From contig CANQOY010000002.1 of NCBI GenBank assembly GCA_947625605.1, forward strand, positions 1-64,000: a stretch of 64,000 nucleotides of DNA, read 5' to 3'. Below, piece by piece: positions 25,690 through 34,627 of this stretch. Numbering within the stretch: position 1 is the stretch's first letter; each line of letters opens with the position of its first letter. Both the position numbers and the translations under genes were made by a program. Under the pieces are notes generated by a model, which searched no databases, was not told the DNA's origin, and worked only from the letters and a program-made list of their open reading frames with translations. Origin of the DNA: an uncultured Clostridia bacterium (GTDB lineage Bacteria > Bacillota > Clostridia > Christensenellales > Borkfalkiaceae).

Positions 25690-28068
25690 TCAATCCTCCA
25701 CGATCACGAGTTCGCGCAGCGCCCTCGTATACGAAATATAGCGTTCATTCTCGGACATGCCCCTATCGTAAACGGCCACACAGGAAAATTCGAGCCCCTT
25801 GCTCTCATAGACGCTCATCACGTTCACCCTGTCCCGCGAGAGCTTGCCGCCCGGAGAGAGACGGCGGAATCCCCGCCGCTCCAAAAGGGGCAGAAATTCT
25901 TCGCGGGCAATGACGGCTTTGAGCCCCTGCTTCCCGCGGAAAAAGCCCGAAAGTGCGCGCACCTTGACCGAGCCCACGGGCTCTCCGTGCAGGCCGATGG
26001 GCTGCATGCCGACGTCCACGATCTTCGCCACATACTCCACGATCTCGTTGGTGTTGCGGTAGTTTCGGCTCAGGGAATACACGGGAAAGCCCAGAAACTC
26101 CCAGCTCTTTACGCCGCGCCAGCCCGTAATGTTTTGTTTGAGGTCGCCGAAGATGTTGAAAGACGCGTCCTCATGGATGCGGCGGAGCAGCGCGTATTCC
26201 CCCTCCGCGAGGTCCTGCCCTTCGTCCACGAACACGAGCCCGTAGCGCGGCGTCAGCTTGCGCCCCGCCTCCGTGAGCACGAGGGCGAGCGCGTAGCCGT
26301 CGGAGGGGAAAACGCCTTTGAGGCCGAACTTCTTCTTGTACTTCTTCACCGTCTCCCGATACAGCCAGCGCGCGATATCCACGTCGTCCTTGCACTTGCC
26401 CAAAGCGGCGCAATATCCCGTGAGGCGCACGACGGAGAAAAATTCGCGCAAGAAGTCCGATCCCATACCCATGTCCGCGATGAGGCCGTCGATCCGCTCG
26501 ATCTCGGCGAGAAGTTCCCGCCTTCTTTCGATGCGTTCTGAGTAGGTGTAGACCTCCTCGTCTCCCCGTTTGAGGCGGTAGCGGCGGAGGTCTGCGATCT
26601 CCCGTTCCACCGTGGCGGAGAGCGCGGCGAGGTCCTCCCGCGCCCCCGAGAACACGCGTTCGCAGTGCTGCGCGGCATACTGCGCGCCCGCATAGAATTC
26701 GCGGAATTGGCGGAAGAAATAGTCCGGCGTGCGTGTGTGCTCCTTCAAGACGTATGTGAGGAAATCCTCGACCTGCGCAAAGGCGCTCATGAGTGCGCGG
26801 AAGGGCTTGGTAAAGCCGAAGCCGCCCTCCGGTCTCTCCTTCATTTCGCCGAGCACGGCGCGGCGCACGCGGGTGGAGGCGTTCTTGATCCGAACGAACT
26901 TTTCCCGCTTCTCCACGCATGCGGCGAGCAGTTTTTCCGCCACCTCGCGGCACTCTCTGCCCGCAAAGAGCCCGTGCATGCCCGCAAAGATCTTCCCGAT
27001 CTTCTTGCGCACGTCGGCGGGGAAGCGCGCGGAATAGAGATAGGAGAGATAGGCCTCCGGCTCCCGCTCTCCCGTGAGACGCGGTTTGAGGTCGATCCCC
27101 TCCCCTTCGAGGGCGCGGAAGTAATAATCGCGCAGCGTGACCGTGCGCACCCGTTCGAGCTCCAACACCTCGGAGAGCTCGTCGATGAACGCGTTGAAGG
27201 AGTCCGACGGGGTGATGACGAGCACGTCCGCGGCTTTCAGCGCCTCATTGTTGTACATGAGATAGCTCAGCCTGTGCAGGAGGATCATCGTCTTTCCGCT
27301 CCCCGCGCACCCTTGCAGCACAAAACTTTCGCGCTCGGGACGGGTGATGATGTCGAACTGCTGTTCCTGAATGGTGCGGATGATGTCGCGGATGCGGACG
27401 TCGTCCTTGCGGCTCTTGATGATGGAGCGCAGATAGGGATCGAAGAGGATCTCCTCGTCCCTCCCCGCGATCTCCTCCGGGGTGAGCACGTCGCGCACGG
27501 AGAGATATTCGTTCTTGAAGTCGAGCAGCTTTCCGTTCTTGACGGAGAGCGCGCGGCGCAGCACGGTGCGGTATTCGTACTCGTTGATGGTAAAGGAGAC
27601 GCGGCTCTTTTGGTAATAGCGCACGGCGAGGGGCGCACGCCAGTCCACGATTTCGAGATTGACGTCCCCTTTCTTCCCGATATAGTAGCTGTTGTAGCCC
27701 TCGACGTCGTCCACCACGTCCATGCGGGCGAAGTAGGGCTCCGAGAAGAAGCACTTGTATCCGTTGAGCTTCCTGATCTCCGCGGCGAGCTCCGCCTTCT
27801 TCTCCAACAGAAGGCGGTAATCCTCCGCAGAATAGCGGTCCCGCGCGCCGATCTCCGCAATCTCCCGTTCGAGCGCCTCGATCCGCCTCTTGTATTTCAG
27901 GATATAGAATTTCTTCAAGGAGAGAAGCACGGCCGCAAGATGCGCCTCCTCATAGGCGAACTGCTCCCCCTCGTCCAAAAGGGAGAGATACCAATCCCTG
28001 TCCGCCTGTTTCTGCGGGCGCATGAGCGCTTGCACGGACCGCGTTCCGCTCGTCGTTTCCCCTGCCAT
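25690..28068 (-). CDS. helD: HelD-family superfamily 1 helicase / RNA polymerase recycling factor
   Basis: 792 residues. A coiled-coil N terminus (about 35-100, KRRIEALEREIAEI), Walker A GCAGSGKT (about residue 230), a large insertion, motif II FVDEGQDL, SRNYRNTNEIVEYVA and the late VYESKGLEFS place it with HelD (UvrD/PcrA-like), which removes stalled RNA polymerase from DNA in Gram-positive bacteria. The start MAGETTSG at 28068 was chosen because an extended -10 (TGGTATGAT) ends 7 nt upstream, so the mRNA is probably leaderless; the track adds 32 codons. It is followed at once by the HAD phosphatase gene. Confidence 0.9.
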   Translation of the reverse strand: MAGETTSGTRSVQALMRPQKQADRDWYLSLLDEGEQFAYEEAHLAAVLLSLKKFYILKYKRRIEALEREIAEIGARDRYSAEDYRLLLEKKAELAAEIRKLNGYKCFFSEPYFARMDVVDDVEGYNSYYIGKKGDVNLEIVDWRAPLAVRYYQKSRVSFTINEYEYRTVLRRALSVKNGKLLDFKNEYLSVRDVLTPEEIAGRDEEILFDPYLRSIIKSRKDDVRIRDIIRTIQEQQFDIITRPERESFVLQGCAGSGKTMILLHRLSYLMYNNEALKAADVLVITPSDSFNAFIDELSEVLELERVRTVTLRDYYFRALEGEGIDLKPRLTGEREPEAYLSYLYSARFPADVRKKIGKIFAGMHGLFAGRECREVAEKLLAACVEKREKFVRIKNASTRVRRAVLGEMKERPEGGFGFTKPFRALMSAFAQVEDFLTYVLKEHTRTPDYFFRQFREFYAGAQYAAQHCERVFSGAREDLAALSATVEREIADLRRYRLKRGDEEVYTYSERIERRRELLAEIERIDGLIADMGMGSDFLREFFSVVRLTGYCAALGKCKDDVDIARWLYRETVKKYKKKFGLKGVFPSDGYALALVLTEAGRKLTPRYGLVFVDEGQDLAEGEYALLRRIHEDASFNIFGDLKQNITGWRGVKSWEFLGFPVYSLSRNYRNTNEIVEYVAKIVDVGMQPIGLHGEPVGSVKVRALSGFFRGKQGLKAVIAREEFLPLLERRGFRRLSPGGKLSRDRVNVMSVYESKGLEFSCVAVYDRGMSENERYISYTRALRELVIVED

Positions 28069-28075
28069 ATCTCTT

Positions 28076-28084
28076 ATCATACCA
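28076..28084 (-). promoter_or_regulatory. Extended -10 promoter of helD (leaderless)
   Basis: TGG-TATGAT on the minus strand, then AAGAGAT and ATG. No convincing -35 is seen 17 bp upstream, so the TGN extension would carry recognition. Confidence 0.5.
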
Positions 28085-28155
28085 TATTTTTTGCGTTTTG
28101 GAGTATCTCCCGACAAAAATTTTGCGCGGTTCGAGGAAAATTTTGTTATATTGCA

Positions 28156-28182
28156 AGAGCGCACCCTTTCGAAGTGCGCTCT
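28156..28182 (-). terminator. Hairpin after sdpR, terminator-like
   Basis: AGAGCGCAC/GTGCGCTCT with a 9-nt loop lies directly after the sdpR stop. There is no T-run, so it is either a weak terminator or an mRNA 3'-end stabiliser. Confidence 0.4.
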
Positions 28183-28187
28183 GTGTT

Positions 28188-28445
28188 TCAGTCGAGAATG
28201 TCCTCTATTTTGCGGCGGAGAGCACGCAGCTCTTTGAGGTCGAGGGAGTAGATCAGCGTTTGCGCGCGGCGCGTCACGGTGACGATGCGGCTCTCCTTCA
28301 AGACGGAAAGATGATGGGAGACCGTGGCGGGCGAGAGGTCGAACTGGTCCGCGATCTCCCCGGCGGTGTGCGGACGGTTTTTTAGCAGCAGTATGATCTC
28401 ACGGCGCGTCTTATCCGCCATTGCGTCCCAAATGTCCTTCCTCAT
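28188..28445 (-). CDS. SdpR-type ArsR-family autorepressor
   Basis: An 85-residue winged-helix protein. HTAGEIADQFDLSPATVSHHLSVLKESRIV is the DNA-binding helix-turn-helix, and no metal-binding cysteines are present, which distinguishes it from the metal sensor at 8.3 kb. The start MRKDIWDAMADKTRREIILLL resembles the SdpR group of autorepressors. Its own promoter carries an inverted repeat just downstream of the -10, consistent with self-repression. No immunity or toxin gene partner is seen beside it; the nearest downstream gene is helD. Confidence 0.9.
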   Translation of the reverse strand: MRKDIWDAMADKTRREIILLLKNRPHTAGEIADQFDLSPATVSHHLSVLKESRIVTVTRRAQTLIYSLDLKELRALRRKIEDILD

Positions 28446-28462
28446 GCGTACTTCCCCCGTAA

Positions 28463-28507
28463 TTTGATTTTCATCAAAATAATATCATATTCCCAAAATC
28501 CTGTCAA
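28463..28507 (-). promoter_or_regulatory. sdpR promoter with palindromic operator
   Basis: On the minus strand: TTGACA, 17-bp spacer, TATTAT, then immediately the inverted repeat TTTGAT-4-ATCAAA (28463-28478) covering the predicted transcription start. A dimeric winged-helix protein bound there would block initiation. Confidence 0.75.
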
Positions 28508-28573
28508 GTATTTGAGAAAAATTCCCCAAAAATCAAAAAATATTCCATCTCCCCTACCGTGCCGCGCGAGACG

Positions 28574-28605
28574 CAAAAAAACAGCGGGGATCGCTCCCTC
28601 GCTGT
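28574..28605 (-). terminator. Intrinsic terminator of the ABC-surface protein operon
   Basis: ACAGCG-A-GGG pairs with CCCCGCTGT and is followed by seven T on the minus strand, about 60 nt after the surface-protein stop. Confidence 0.75.
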
Positions 28606-28666
28606 CTTTCGCGCGCCCGAAGGCGCTTTCTCGTTCCTATTGGTTCCCCTGTGACGGGGCCCGCGC

Positions 28667-31600
28667 TCAGTGGAAGTCGAACTGCGGCACAACGCCGTTC
28701 TTCCCCTCCGAGATCTCCGCAAGCTGGCTCTCGTACGTGTTGGAGCTGTCGTTTCCGTACATGTAGAAACGGAAGTCCTGCGAGCCCGCGGCGAGAGGCA
28801 GGAGCCGACCGATGCCGCCCATATCCCCCTCCGCGTCCGAGATCTCGCTGATGTTGATCCGATACTCGTGCAGATCGCTGCGCTCTTGATTGATCCCGCC
28901 GAGCGAGACCTGCGCGTAGTTCCTGCCGCCGCCGTACAGCGCAATGCCGCCGTGGACGTACTCTTTATTGCCCGACTGCTCGATGATCGTCCCGAAGCGT
29001 GCGGGATCCTTCGTGCGCATATAGGTGAGCATCCCCGCGATATCCAGCTTGATCTGGGAAGAAGTGGAATCGATGAGCGTGCTGCTGTCCACGAGGGCGA
29101 GCTCCTTCCAATCGTACAGGCGCACGTCTCCTTCGAGGCGCAGGACGGTGGCGAAGGACGTCCCGCCCGTGCCGATCCAATCGCCGAACGTCTCGGAATA
29201 TCGGCTGCCCGGCGAGAGCACCTCGCCCGCAAAGTTGGATTCCACGCCCACGCAGAAGAGGCCGCTCCGTTCGAGCACGCTGTCTGCCAAGGTGACATCC
29301 GTCATGACGTACATGGTGTAGAAATAGTCGTCGTCGAGATAGTTGTTCGTCTGCGTGTCGTACGCCTTCCCGTTTCTGTCCACCAGAACGGGCTCTCTGC
29401 CGAGGGCCGCGCCCGCACGCAGCGCCCTGTTCGCGCCAGTTTTGAGGAGGAACTCCCTGCCCTGCGAGAGGATGCAGCCTTCGATGTGCACCGTGATGCG
29501 CTCTTCATCGCAGCCGTTGTTCTCGGAGAGCGAATCGATGAAGTATTTCTCGCCGCTTCTGTTCCCGCCGTACGCGCGGACGACGTTCCTGCCATTGCGG
29601 ATGCGGCAATTCAGGACATTCACGTCCGCATTGATTTCGAGCACGGTGCCGACGTTGTTGAGGCGGGTGAGGTCGTAACTGCCGTTCTGGGATTCGAGCG
29701 AGCTGTCACTGCAACCGAGCAGGACGGTGTTGTAGATGGTCACGCCGTCGGTACGGGCAAGGAAGGAGATGTTGTCCTGCCCCGCGACGGAGGCGATCCC
29801 GCCCAAGTTGACGAAGAAGAGCGGGCCCATGAAGATCTGGGGCGTGCCCGTGTTGTCCTGCGCGTGGGCGAAGAGTTCGGCGTTGATGGTGTATCCGTTC
29901 CCATAGACGTCGTTCTTGAACTCGATGACATAGTTGACGTTGGCCTGCGCCGCCGCGCCGATATTCTTATAGTATTCGACGTTGTAGGTGGAGCGCATGG
30001 TGTGGAGCATGTTCTTGCGCTCTCCGATGGGAAGCGGCGTCACGTTGTCGTCCAGTGTGCCGAGGAGAATGTCTCCGCCCAGCACAATGGGGCTACCCAT
30101 GTCCGTCTCGTTGAAGAGCTGGGTGCTCGTGCGGACCTCCACGGCGTCATTGTCAACGAGGAGGGTGATCGAGGCCGTAATGTTTTCGCCGTAATCCTCG
30201 TTCGCCTTCCACGAAGCGGTGATCGTGACCGTGCCCTTGCCGCGGACGTCGAGGAACGCACTGCCGTCCTCCACCACGGCGTTCTTGTCCGTGTCGTCGC
30301 GTACGACATCGGCGATCGCGGGATCGCTCGAAGCGAAGTCGAGATCCTCTGCGCCGTCGATGCGGTCCGCCACGCTGAAAGTGAGCATGTCGAGCGCATA
30401 CCTGTTCGCGATCTTTTGCCCGTCCGCTCCGTAGCGCCACCCCGCGACGGCGAGCTTGCGCGCAAGGCCGACGGAGGTGTTGTTCCCGAACTGCACCGCC
30501 GTGACCCGATTGACGACTTCCACTTCGATCTCCTGTTCGTCGATCAGCGTCGTATCGTCTTGAACATTCCCGTTGTACGCGCCGACCACGAGGATGAAGC
30601 CGGTCCGCTCCACCGCCGTAACGGTGCAGACCGCGCCGCCGTCCTCCCCCTCGGGATCGAATTCGCGGCGGATGGCGAGGTCGTCGTCCGCATTGATGAC
30701 GTCCCACTTGAACGTGATGCCGCGCGCGGAGACCCCGTCCGGCACCGCAAAGAAGGAGATCGGCGTATCCTTCAAGACGTTGATCTTGCCGCTCTCCGTC
30801 TGCGCAGGCAGATCGGTGTCGATATGGAAAGTAAAGCCTTCTCTGCAAACCATGAGCGTGCGTTCATCCTCGCCCGCGCGGATATCCACTGAATAATCCT
30901 GCCCGTCCGCGGGGAGCGTAAGCGTCACGGCATAGCCGTTCGCAACCCCATCCACGGGTTTGATATCAGCCCCAACGTCCTCCGAATCTGCACATGTGAC
31001 CTCGGGCATGGTATCGGCCTCCACGTAGAAGAACGCTTCGGTCTCGTCTTCGCCGATGACGATCTTATTCTGCGTGCCGCCGTTGACGGTGAGGGTTCCT
31101 GCGGGACGGGCAACCTCGATCTTGACCTGTTTTTCGATGGGCCCGAAGGCGCCGTCTTCGAGGCGGACCGTGAACTCCGTCGTGCCGCTGAACGGCAACA
31201 GCAGGGTGCCCGTGGCGCGGTCCACATCCACAAATCCGCTCGTCGCCGCCCCGATCTCCGGCCTCAGATAGCCGTTGGGGGAGAGCTTGGCCGCGTAGGT
31301 GTAGCGGCCCGTTCCCACTTGCGCCTGATAGCCGTCCCCATCTTCGGTCAACAGGTTGTTCTCGCGGCCCGCATCTTCGGCGGCGTAAAGGAACCAATCG
31401 AACGCATAGGGCTTGGAGGAGCCGACGATGACGGTGATCCCGTCCTCAAAACCCCCGTCGTGGCTCACGGCCACAACGCGCGTCACGCCGACGCTCTTGG
31501 GGTAGATCTTGCCGTCTGTCACCTCGATCTCCGCCTGTTGGTCGTTGCCCTCTATGGCGTCGAAGCGGTAATCGAAAGTGCGGTCGCTCGCGTTTGCGGG

Positions 31601-31801
31601 CTGGACGGAAGGCGTGATCTCATAGGGCGTCTCGTAGTCGGCAAGGTCGATGCTGATCGTATCCCCGGGGTAGCGTTCGAGGATCTCGATGCCGTTGGCG
31701 GAGATCTGCACGTCGAGGCTGGCCGCGTTGACGGCGCTGAACACGACGAACACAAAGAGCAGCGGAAGCACCAGGATCAGTGCGGTAATGTTTTTTCTCA
31801 A
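28667..31801 (-). CDS. Secreted Ig-like surface protein of the ABC operon, unrecognised
   Basis: 1,044 residues with a signal peptide (ALILVLPLLFVFVVFSAVNA, about 1-27). Repeated beta domains resemble bacterial Ig-like Big_2 folds (VTDGKIYPKSVGVTRVVAVSHDG, VEDGSAFLDVRGKGTVTITASW). The region about 640-900 has parallel-helix-like stretches such as YGNGYTINAELF and VTIYNTVLLGCSDSSL. No C-terminal anchor or sortase motif is seen. The start is a TTG at 31801, preceded by GGAGGAGG and overlapping the permease stop as TTGA. This tight coupling to an ABC ATPase and permease suggests it is their extracytoplasmic partner or cargo (inference). Confidence 0.85.
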   Translation of the reverse strand: MRKNITALILVLPLLFVFVVFSAVNAASLDVQISANGIEILERYPGDTISIDLADYETPYEITPSVQPANASDRTFDYRFDAIEGNDQQAEIEVTDGKIYPKSVGVTRVVAVSHDGGFEDGITVIVGSSKPYAFDWFLYAAEDAGRENNLLTEDGDGYQAQVGTGRYTYAAKLSPNGYLRPEIGAATSGFVDVDRATGTLLLPFSGTTEFTVRLEDGAFGPIEKQVKIEVARPAGTLTVNGGTQNKIVIGEDETEAFFYVEADTMPEVTCADSEDVGADIKPVDGVANGYAVTLTLPADGQDYSVDIRAGEDERTLMVCREGFTFHIDTDLPAQTESGKINVLKDTPISFFAVPDGVSARGITFKWDVINADDDLAIRREFDPEGEDGGAVCTVTAVERTGFILVVGAYNGNVQDDTTLIDEQEIEVEVVNRVTAVQFGNNTSVGLARKLAVAGWRYGADGQKIANRYALDMLTFSVADRIDGAEDLDFASSDPAIADVVRDDTDKNAVVEDGSAFLDVRGKGTVTITASWKANEDYGENITASITLLVDNDAVEVRTSTQLFNETDMGSPIVLGGDILLGTLDDNVTPLPIGERKNMLHTMRSTYNVEYYKNIGAAAQANVNYVIEFKNDVYGNGYTINAELFAHAQDNTGTPQIFMGPLFFVNLGGIASVAGQDNISFLARTDGVTIYNTVLLGCSDSSLESQNGSYDLTRLNNVGTVLEINADVNVLNCRIRNGRNVVRAYGGNRSGEKYFIDSLSENNGCDEERITVHIEGCILSQGREFLLKTGANRALRAGAALGREPVLVDRNGKAYDTQTNNYLDDDYFYTMYVMTDVTLADSVLERSGLFCVGVESNFAGEVLSPGSRYSETFGDWIGTGGTSFATVLRLEGDVRLYDWKELALVDSSTLIDSTSSQIKLDIAGMLTYMRTKDPARFGTIIEQSGNKEYVHGGIALYGGGRNYAQVSLGGINQERSDLHEYRINISEISDAEGDMGGIGRLLPLAAGSQDFRFYMYGNDSSNTYESQLAEISEGKNGVVPQFDFH

Positions 31802-33486
31802 AGCTGACCTCCTCCGCTAAACTCATAGTATTTTTTCCCGAGTTTGCGCATCAGGTAATAGAATGCGAGCACCGCCGCGCACATGGAGACGACGCCCACG
31901 ATGAGATAGGTGAGGTAGCCGAGCCCCTCCACGAGGCGCAGCGAAAAGATGAGGCGAAGGAGCAAGACGCTCCCGCCGACCAAAAATGACACCACCATGC
32001 CCAAGACAATGATGACGCTGACGGTGTTTCCGGACTCCTTGATCTCCCCGTCCTCCTCGGTGGAAAACTTCGCGTGGTTGAAGTCGTACCGCGTGGCAAA
32101 GCAGATCTGGGCAAAGCTGCAAATCACCCCGCCGAGGAAGATGAAGCCCGCCGCCCACCAGACGACGTACCCCGTGCCGAGAAGGAGCACCGCGGAGATG
32201 AACTGCGAGAGCACCGAGACGATCATGCAAAGCAGCACTTTCGAGAAGAACACGGAGCGGTACGAGAGCGGATACGCCTTCAACGAGTAGAACATCGCGC
32301 CCTCGCGGCTGATATTCGTGGAGCAGAACACATTCGTGAGCGCGCCGAAGAGCAGCGTCAAAAAGATCGCAAGTTCGAGGTCGCAGTTGATGCCGATGAG
32401 CTTCGTGACGATGGAGGAACCGATCGTCATGCAGAAGTAGACCATGAGCGGCATCAGGACGGCCACGGAGAAGTAGGAGAACATGTATGCGGGCGTGCGG
32501 AAGATATGCAGAAAGTCCTTCTTCATGAGCGCATGGAAAGGACTGTGCTGCGGCTTGATCCGCTTCTCCTTGCGCATGAACTTCCACGAGCCCGCAATGC
32601 GGGACTGCAACACCCAGCGCATGAGGCTGCGGATGACGACCATGGCCAGCACAAGGCAGACGACAAGCACGATGAGGATCCCGATGCCGCTGTACAGCAG
32701 CTCCTTCCGCAGCATGAAGTTCGCGAACCATACGCCGGGATAGAGCGCCGCGGAGAAGCGCGTCAGGAAGTTCATAACGGGCTCGTTGAAGAAGTATTTG
32801 AGCGTGTCGCCGAGGAGCATGTCGCGCACGGCGCCCAACACGACGGAGTAGACGTAGAAGAGCACGGCCGTGAGCGCCGTCACGATGATGAAGTACAGCA
32901 CGAAGCGCTCTTTGAGGAATTGCTTCGCGGCATGGTAGGGCATTGCGAGCATGGCCGCGATCGCGAGCGAGATGAGCGGCAGCACAAAACACATGACGAC
33001 CGTCATGACGTAATACCACCAATCCTGCGGCGCCTGATAGACGACGGAGAAGTTGACGGCGAGCACGCACACCGCCGAGATGACCAACTGCCCGAAATAG
33101 ATGGAGACGAGCTTTGCAAGGAAGATCGTCTTCGCGCTCACGGGCATGCCCGTAAGCAACGTGATATCGTCCGCTTCAAAGAGCTGGCGGTTGATCTGCG
33201 AAACGCCTCCGATCACCATGAACACAAGGATGAGCGTGTACGCCATGGAGAGCAGTTCGTAGAGGCGCACCCCCGTGTTCTCCACCCCGTTCGTCCGCAC
33301 GGAGAGGTAGATGCCCGTAAACCTCGAAAAGAAGATCACGAACACCGCAAGGAACACGAGAATGAGGAACCATCTCAGGATAAACCCGAATGCGTCAAAG
33401 TTCCCCTTGCGGAAGCCGGCCGCCCGCTCCTGCCGCTGTTTGCGCAGAAGCGTTCCTATTTGTTTGAAATTGATCTTATCCTTCAT
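31798..33486 (-). CDS. ABC transporter permease (putative ABC-2/ABC_export family)
   Basis: 562 residues, with two halves of about six hydrophobic helices each separated by a basic cytosolic linker (KFMRKEKRIKPQHSPFHALMKKDF, about 330-355). The pattern fits putative exporter permeases of the ABC-2 superfamily (ABC_tran_2/ABC_export type). The ATG at 33486 overlaps the end of the ATPase gene by 11 bp; the track start is nine codons upstream and lies within that gene. Middle gene of the ATPase-permease-surface protein operon. The substrate is unknown. Confidence 0.9.
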   Translation of the reverse strand: MKDKINFKQIGTLLRKQRQERAAGFRKGNFDAFGFILRWFLILVFLAVFVIFFSRFTGIYLSVRTNGVENTGVRLYELLSMAYTLILVFMVIGGVSQINRQLFEADDITLLTGMPVSAKTIFLAKLVSIYFGQLVISAVCVLAVNFSVVYQAPQDWWYYVMTVVMCFVLPLISLAIAAMLAMPYHAAKQFLKERFVLYFIIVTALTAVLFYVYSVVLGAVRDMLLGDTLKYFFNEPVMNFLTRFSAALYPGVWFANFMLRKELLYSGIGILIVLVVCLVLAMVVIRSLMRWVLQSRIAGSWKFMRKEKRIKPQHSPFHALMKKDFLHIFRTPAYMFSYFSVAVLMPLMVYFCMTIGSSIVTKLIGINCDLELAIFLTLLFGALTNVFCSTNISREGAMFYSLKAYPLSYRSVFFSKVLLCMIVSVLSQFISAVLLLGTGYVVWWAAGFIFLGGVICSFAQICFATRYDFNHAKFSTEEDGEIKESGNTVSVIIVLGMVVSFLVGGSVLLLRLIFSLRLVEGLGYLTYLIVGVVSMCAAVLAFYYLMRKLGKKYYEFSGGGQL

Positions 33487-34513
33487 TGCGCAGGAAATAC
33501 TCCTCAAAATCAAATTGCGGATAGACCTTCATGATCCGCTTCACGTTGAGATCGTCAAGCTGCTCTCCCTTGCGGAGCAGCACGACGCGGTCGCACATCT
33601 TCGCCACGGTCGTCAATGCGTGCGAAGAGAAGATGATGCAGTTCCCCTTCGCCACATAATCGTGCATGTAGGCCTGCACCGCGTGCATGGTACGGGGATC
33701 GAGGCCCGTCATCGGCTCATCCAGCACCCACACCTTGGGCATGTGGATGAGCGAACCCATCATGCAGATCTTCTGCCGCATGCCGTGAGAATAGGAGGAA
33801 ATGAGGTTGTTGATGTCCTTCCCGAGCTGAAAGACCTCTTCCAGCTGCGCAAGGCGCTCATCCCGCACTTTCGTCGGGACCTTGTAAACATCCGCCATAA
33901 AGGTGATATACTGCTTGCCCGTCATCTTGACGAACGTCGCATGGTTGTCCGTCACAAACCCCATTTCCGCCTTCGCGTCGATGGGCTCCTTCTTGATGTC
34001 GTGGCCGCAGATGGAAATGTTCCCCTTTTCAAACGGCAGCATGCCTTCCAGACATTTGAGCGTCGTGGACTTCCCCGCGCCGTTGTGGCCGAGCAGCCCC
34101 ACGATCTCTCCCTCATAGCACGAGAAATTCGCGTTGGCGACCGCATAGTCCGCCTTCTTGGAATATCTCTTGTAGAGCCCCTGCACGCGCACCACCTCGG
34201 CACGGCCGTAGTGAATGGGCGGAACGCGCATGATCTCTTCGGCGATCGCCTCCGTGATCCTTGCGCCGGGCATGAGCCCGTGACTGCGGTAGATCTCCTC
34301 CGCCGTCTCTTCCTTTAAGGAAGCGGGAAGCCGTTCGTACTCCTTATCGACGGGCACGGGCGGGAGAGCCGCGGCGGCGTCCCCCTTCTTCTTTCCCCGT
34401 TTGCGCCGTACGATGAGAGCGACGTCCACGACCAAGAGGATCGCGACGACCGCCAACGACACGGCGAGTACGGCGATCTGCCAATTGCTGAGTGCGAGAA
34501 GTTGTGTTTGCAT
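33476..34513 (-). CDS. ABC transporter ATPase with N-terminal membrane anchor
   Basis: 345 residues. The nucleotide-binding domain starts near residue 105 and has Walker A LLGHNGAGKSTTLKC, the signature SYSHGMRQKICMMGSL, Walker B VWVLDEPMTGLDP and switch SSHAL. Unusually, the first 105 residues include a transmembrane helix (WQIAVLAVSLAVVAILLVVDVALIV, about 11-36), a KRGKKKG cytosolic stop signal and a linker, which ordinary ABC-2 ATPases lack. The ATG at 34513 sits 9 nt after CGGAGG. First gene of the operon with permease and surface protein. Confidence 0.92.
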   Translation of the reverse strand: MQTQLLALSNWQIAVLAVSLAVVAILLVVDVALIVRRKRGKKKGDAAAALPPVPVDKEYERLPASLKEETAEEIYRSHGLMPGARITEAIAEEIMRVPPIHYGRAEVVRVQGLYKRYSKKADYAVANANFSCYEGEIVGLLGHNGAGKSTTLKCLEGMLPFEKGNISICGHDIKKEPIDAKAEMGFVTDNHATFVKMTGKQYITFMADVYKVPTKVRDERLAQLEEVFQLGKDINNLISSYSHGMRQKICMMGSLIHMPKVWVLDEPMTGLDPRTMHAVQAYMHDYVAKGNCIIFSSHALTTVAKMCDRVVLLRKGEQLDDLNVKRIMKVYPQFDFEEYFLRNEG

Positions 34514-34583
34514 CAATCATATCCTCCGTAGAGATTGTTTTTGAAATTTTTGTTTTTGCGCCCTTACCGAGCGCGCACCGTTC

Positions 34584-34609
34584 CCTCTCCCCCGAATCAG
34601 GGGGAGAGG
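34584..34609 (-). terminator. Strong GC hairpin after the giant repeat-protein gene
   Basis: A perfect 10-bp stem CCTCTCCCCC/GGGGGAGAGG with a 6-nt loop, 18 nt after the stop codon of the 2,982-residue gene on the minus strand. No T-run follows, so it may pause rather than end transcription and let some polymerases enter the ABC operon. Confidence 0.45.
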
Positions 34610-34627
34610 AAAATCATCGGGCATTTG

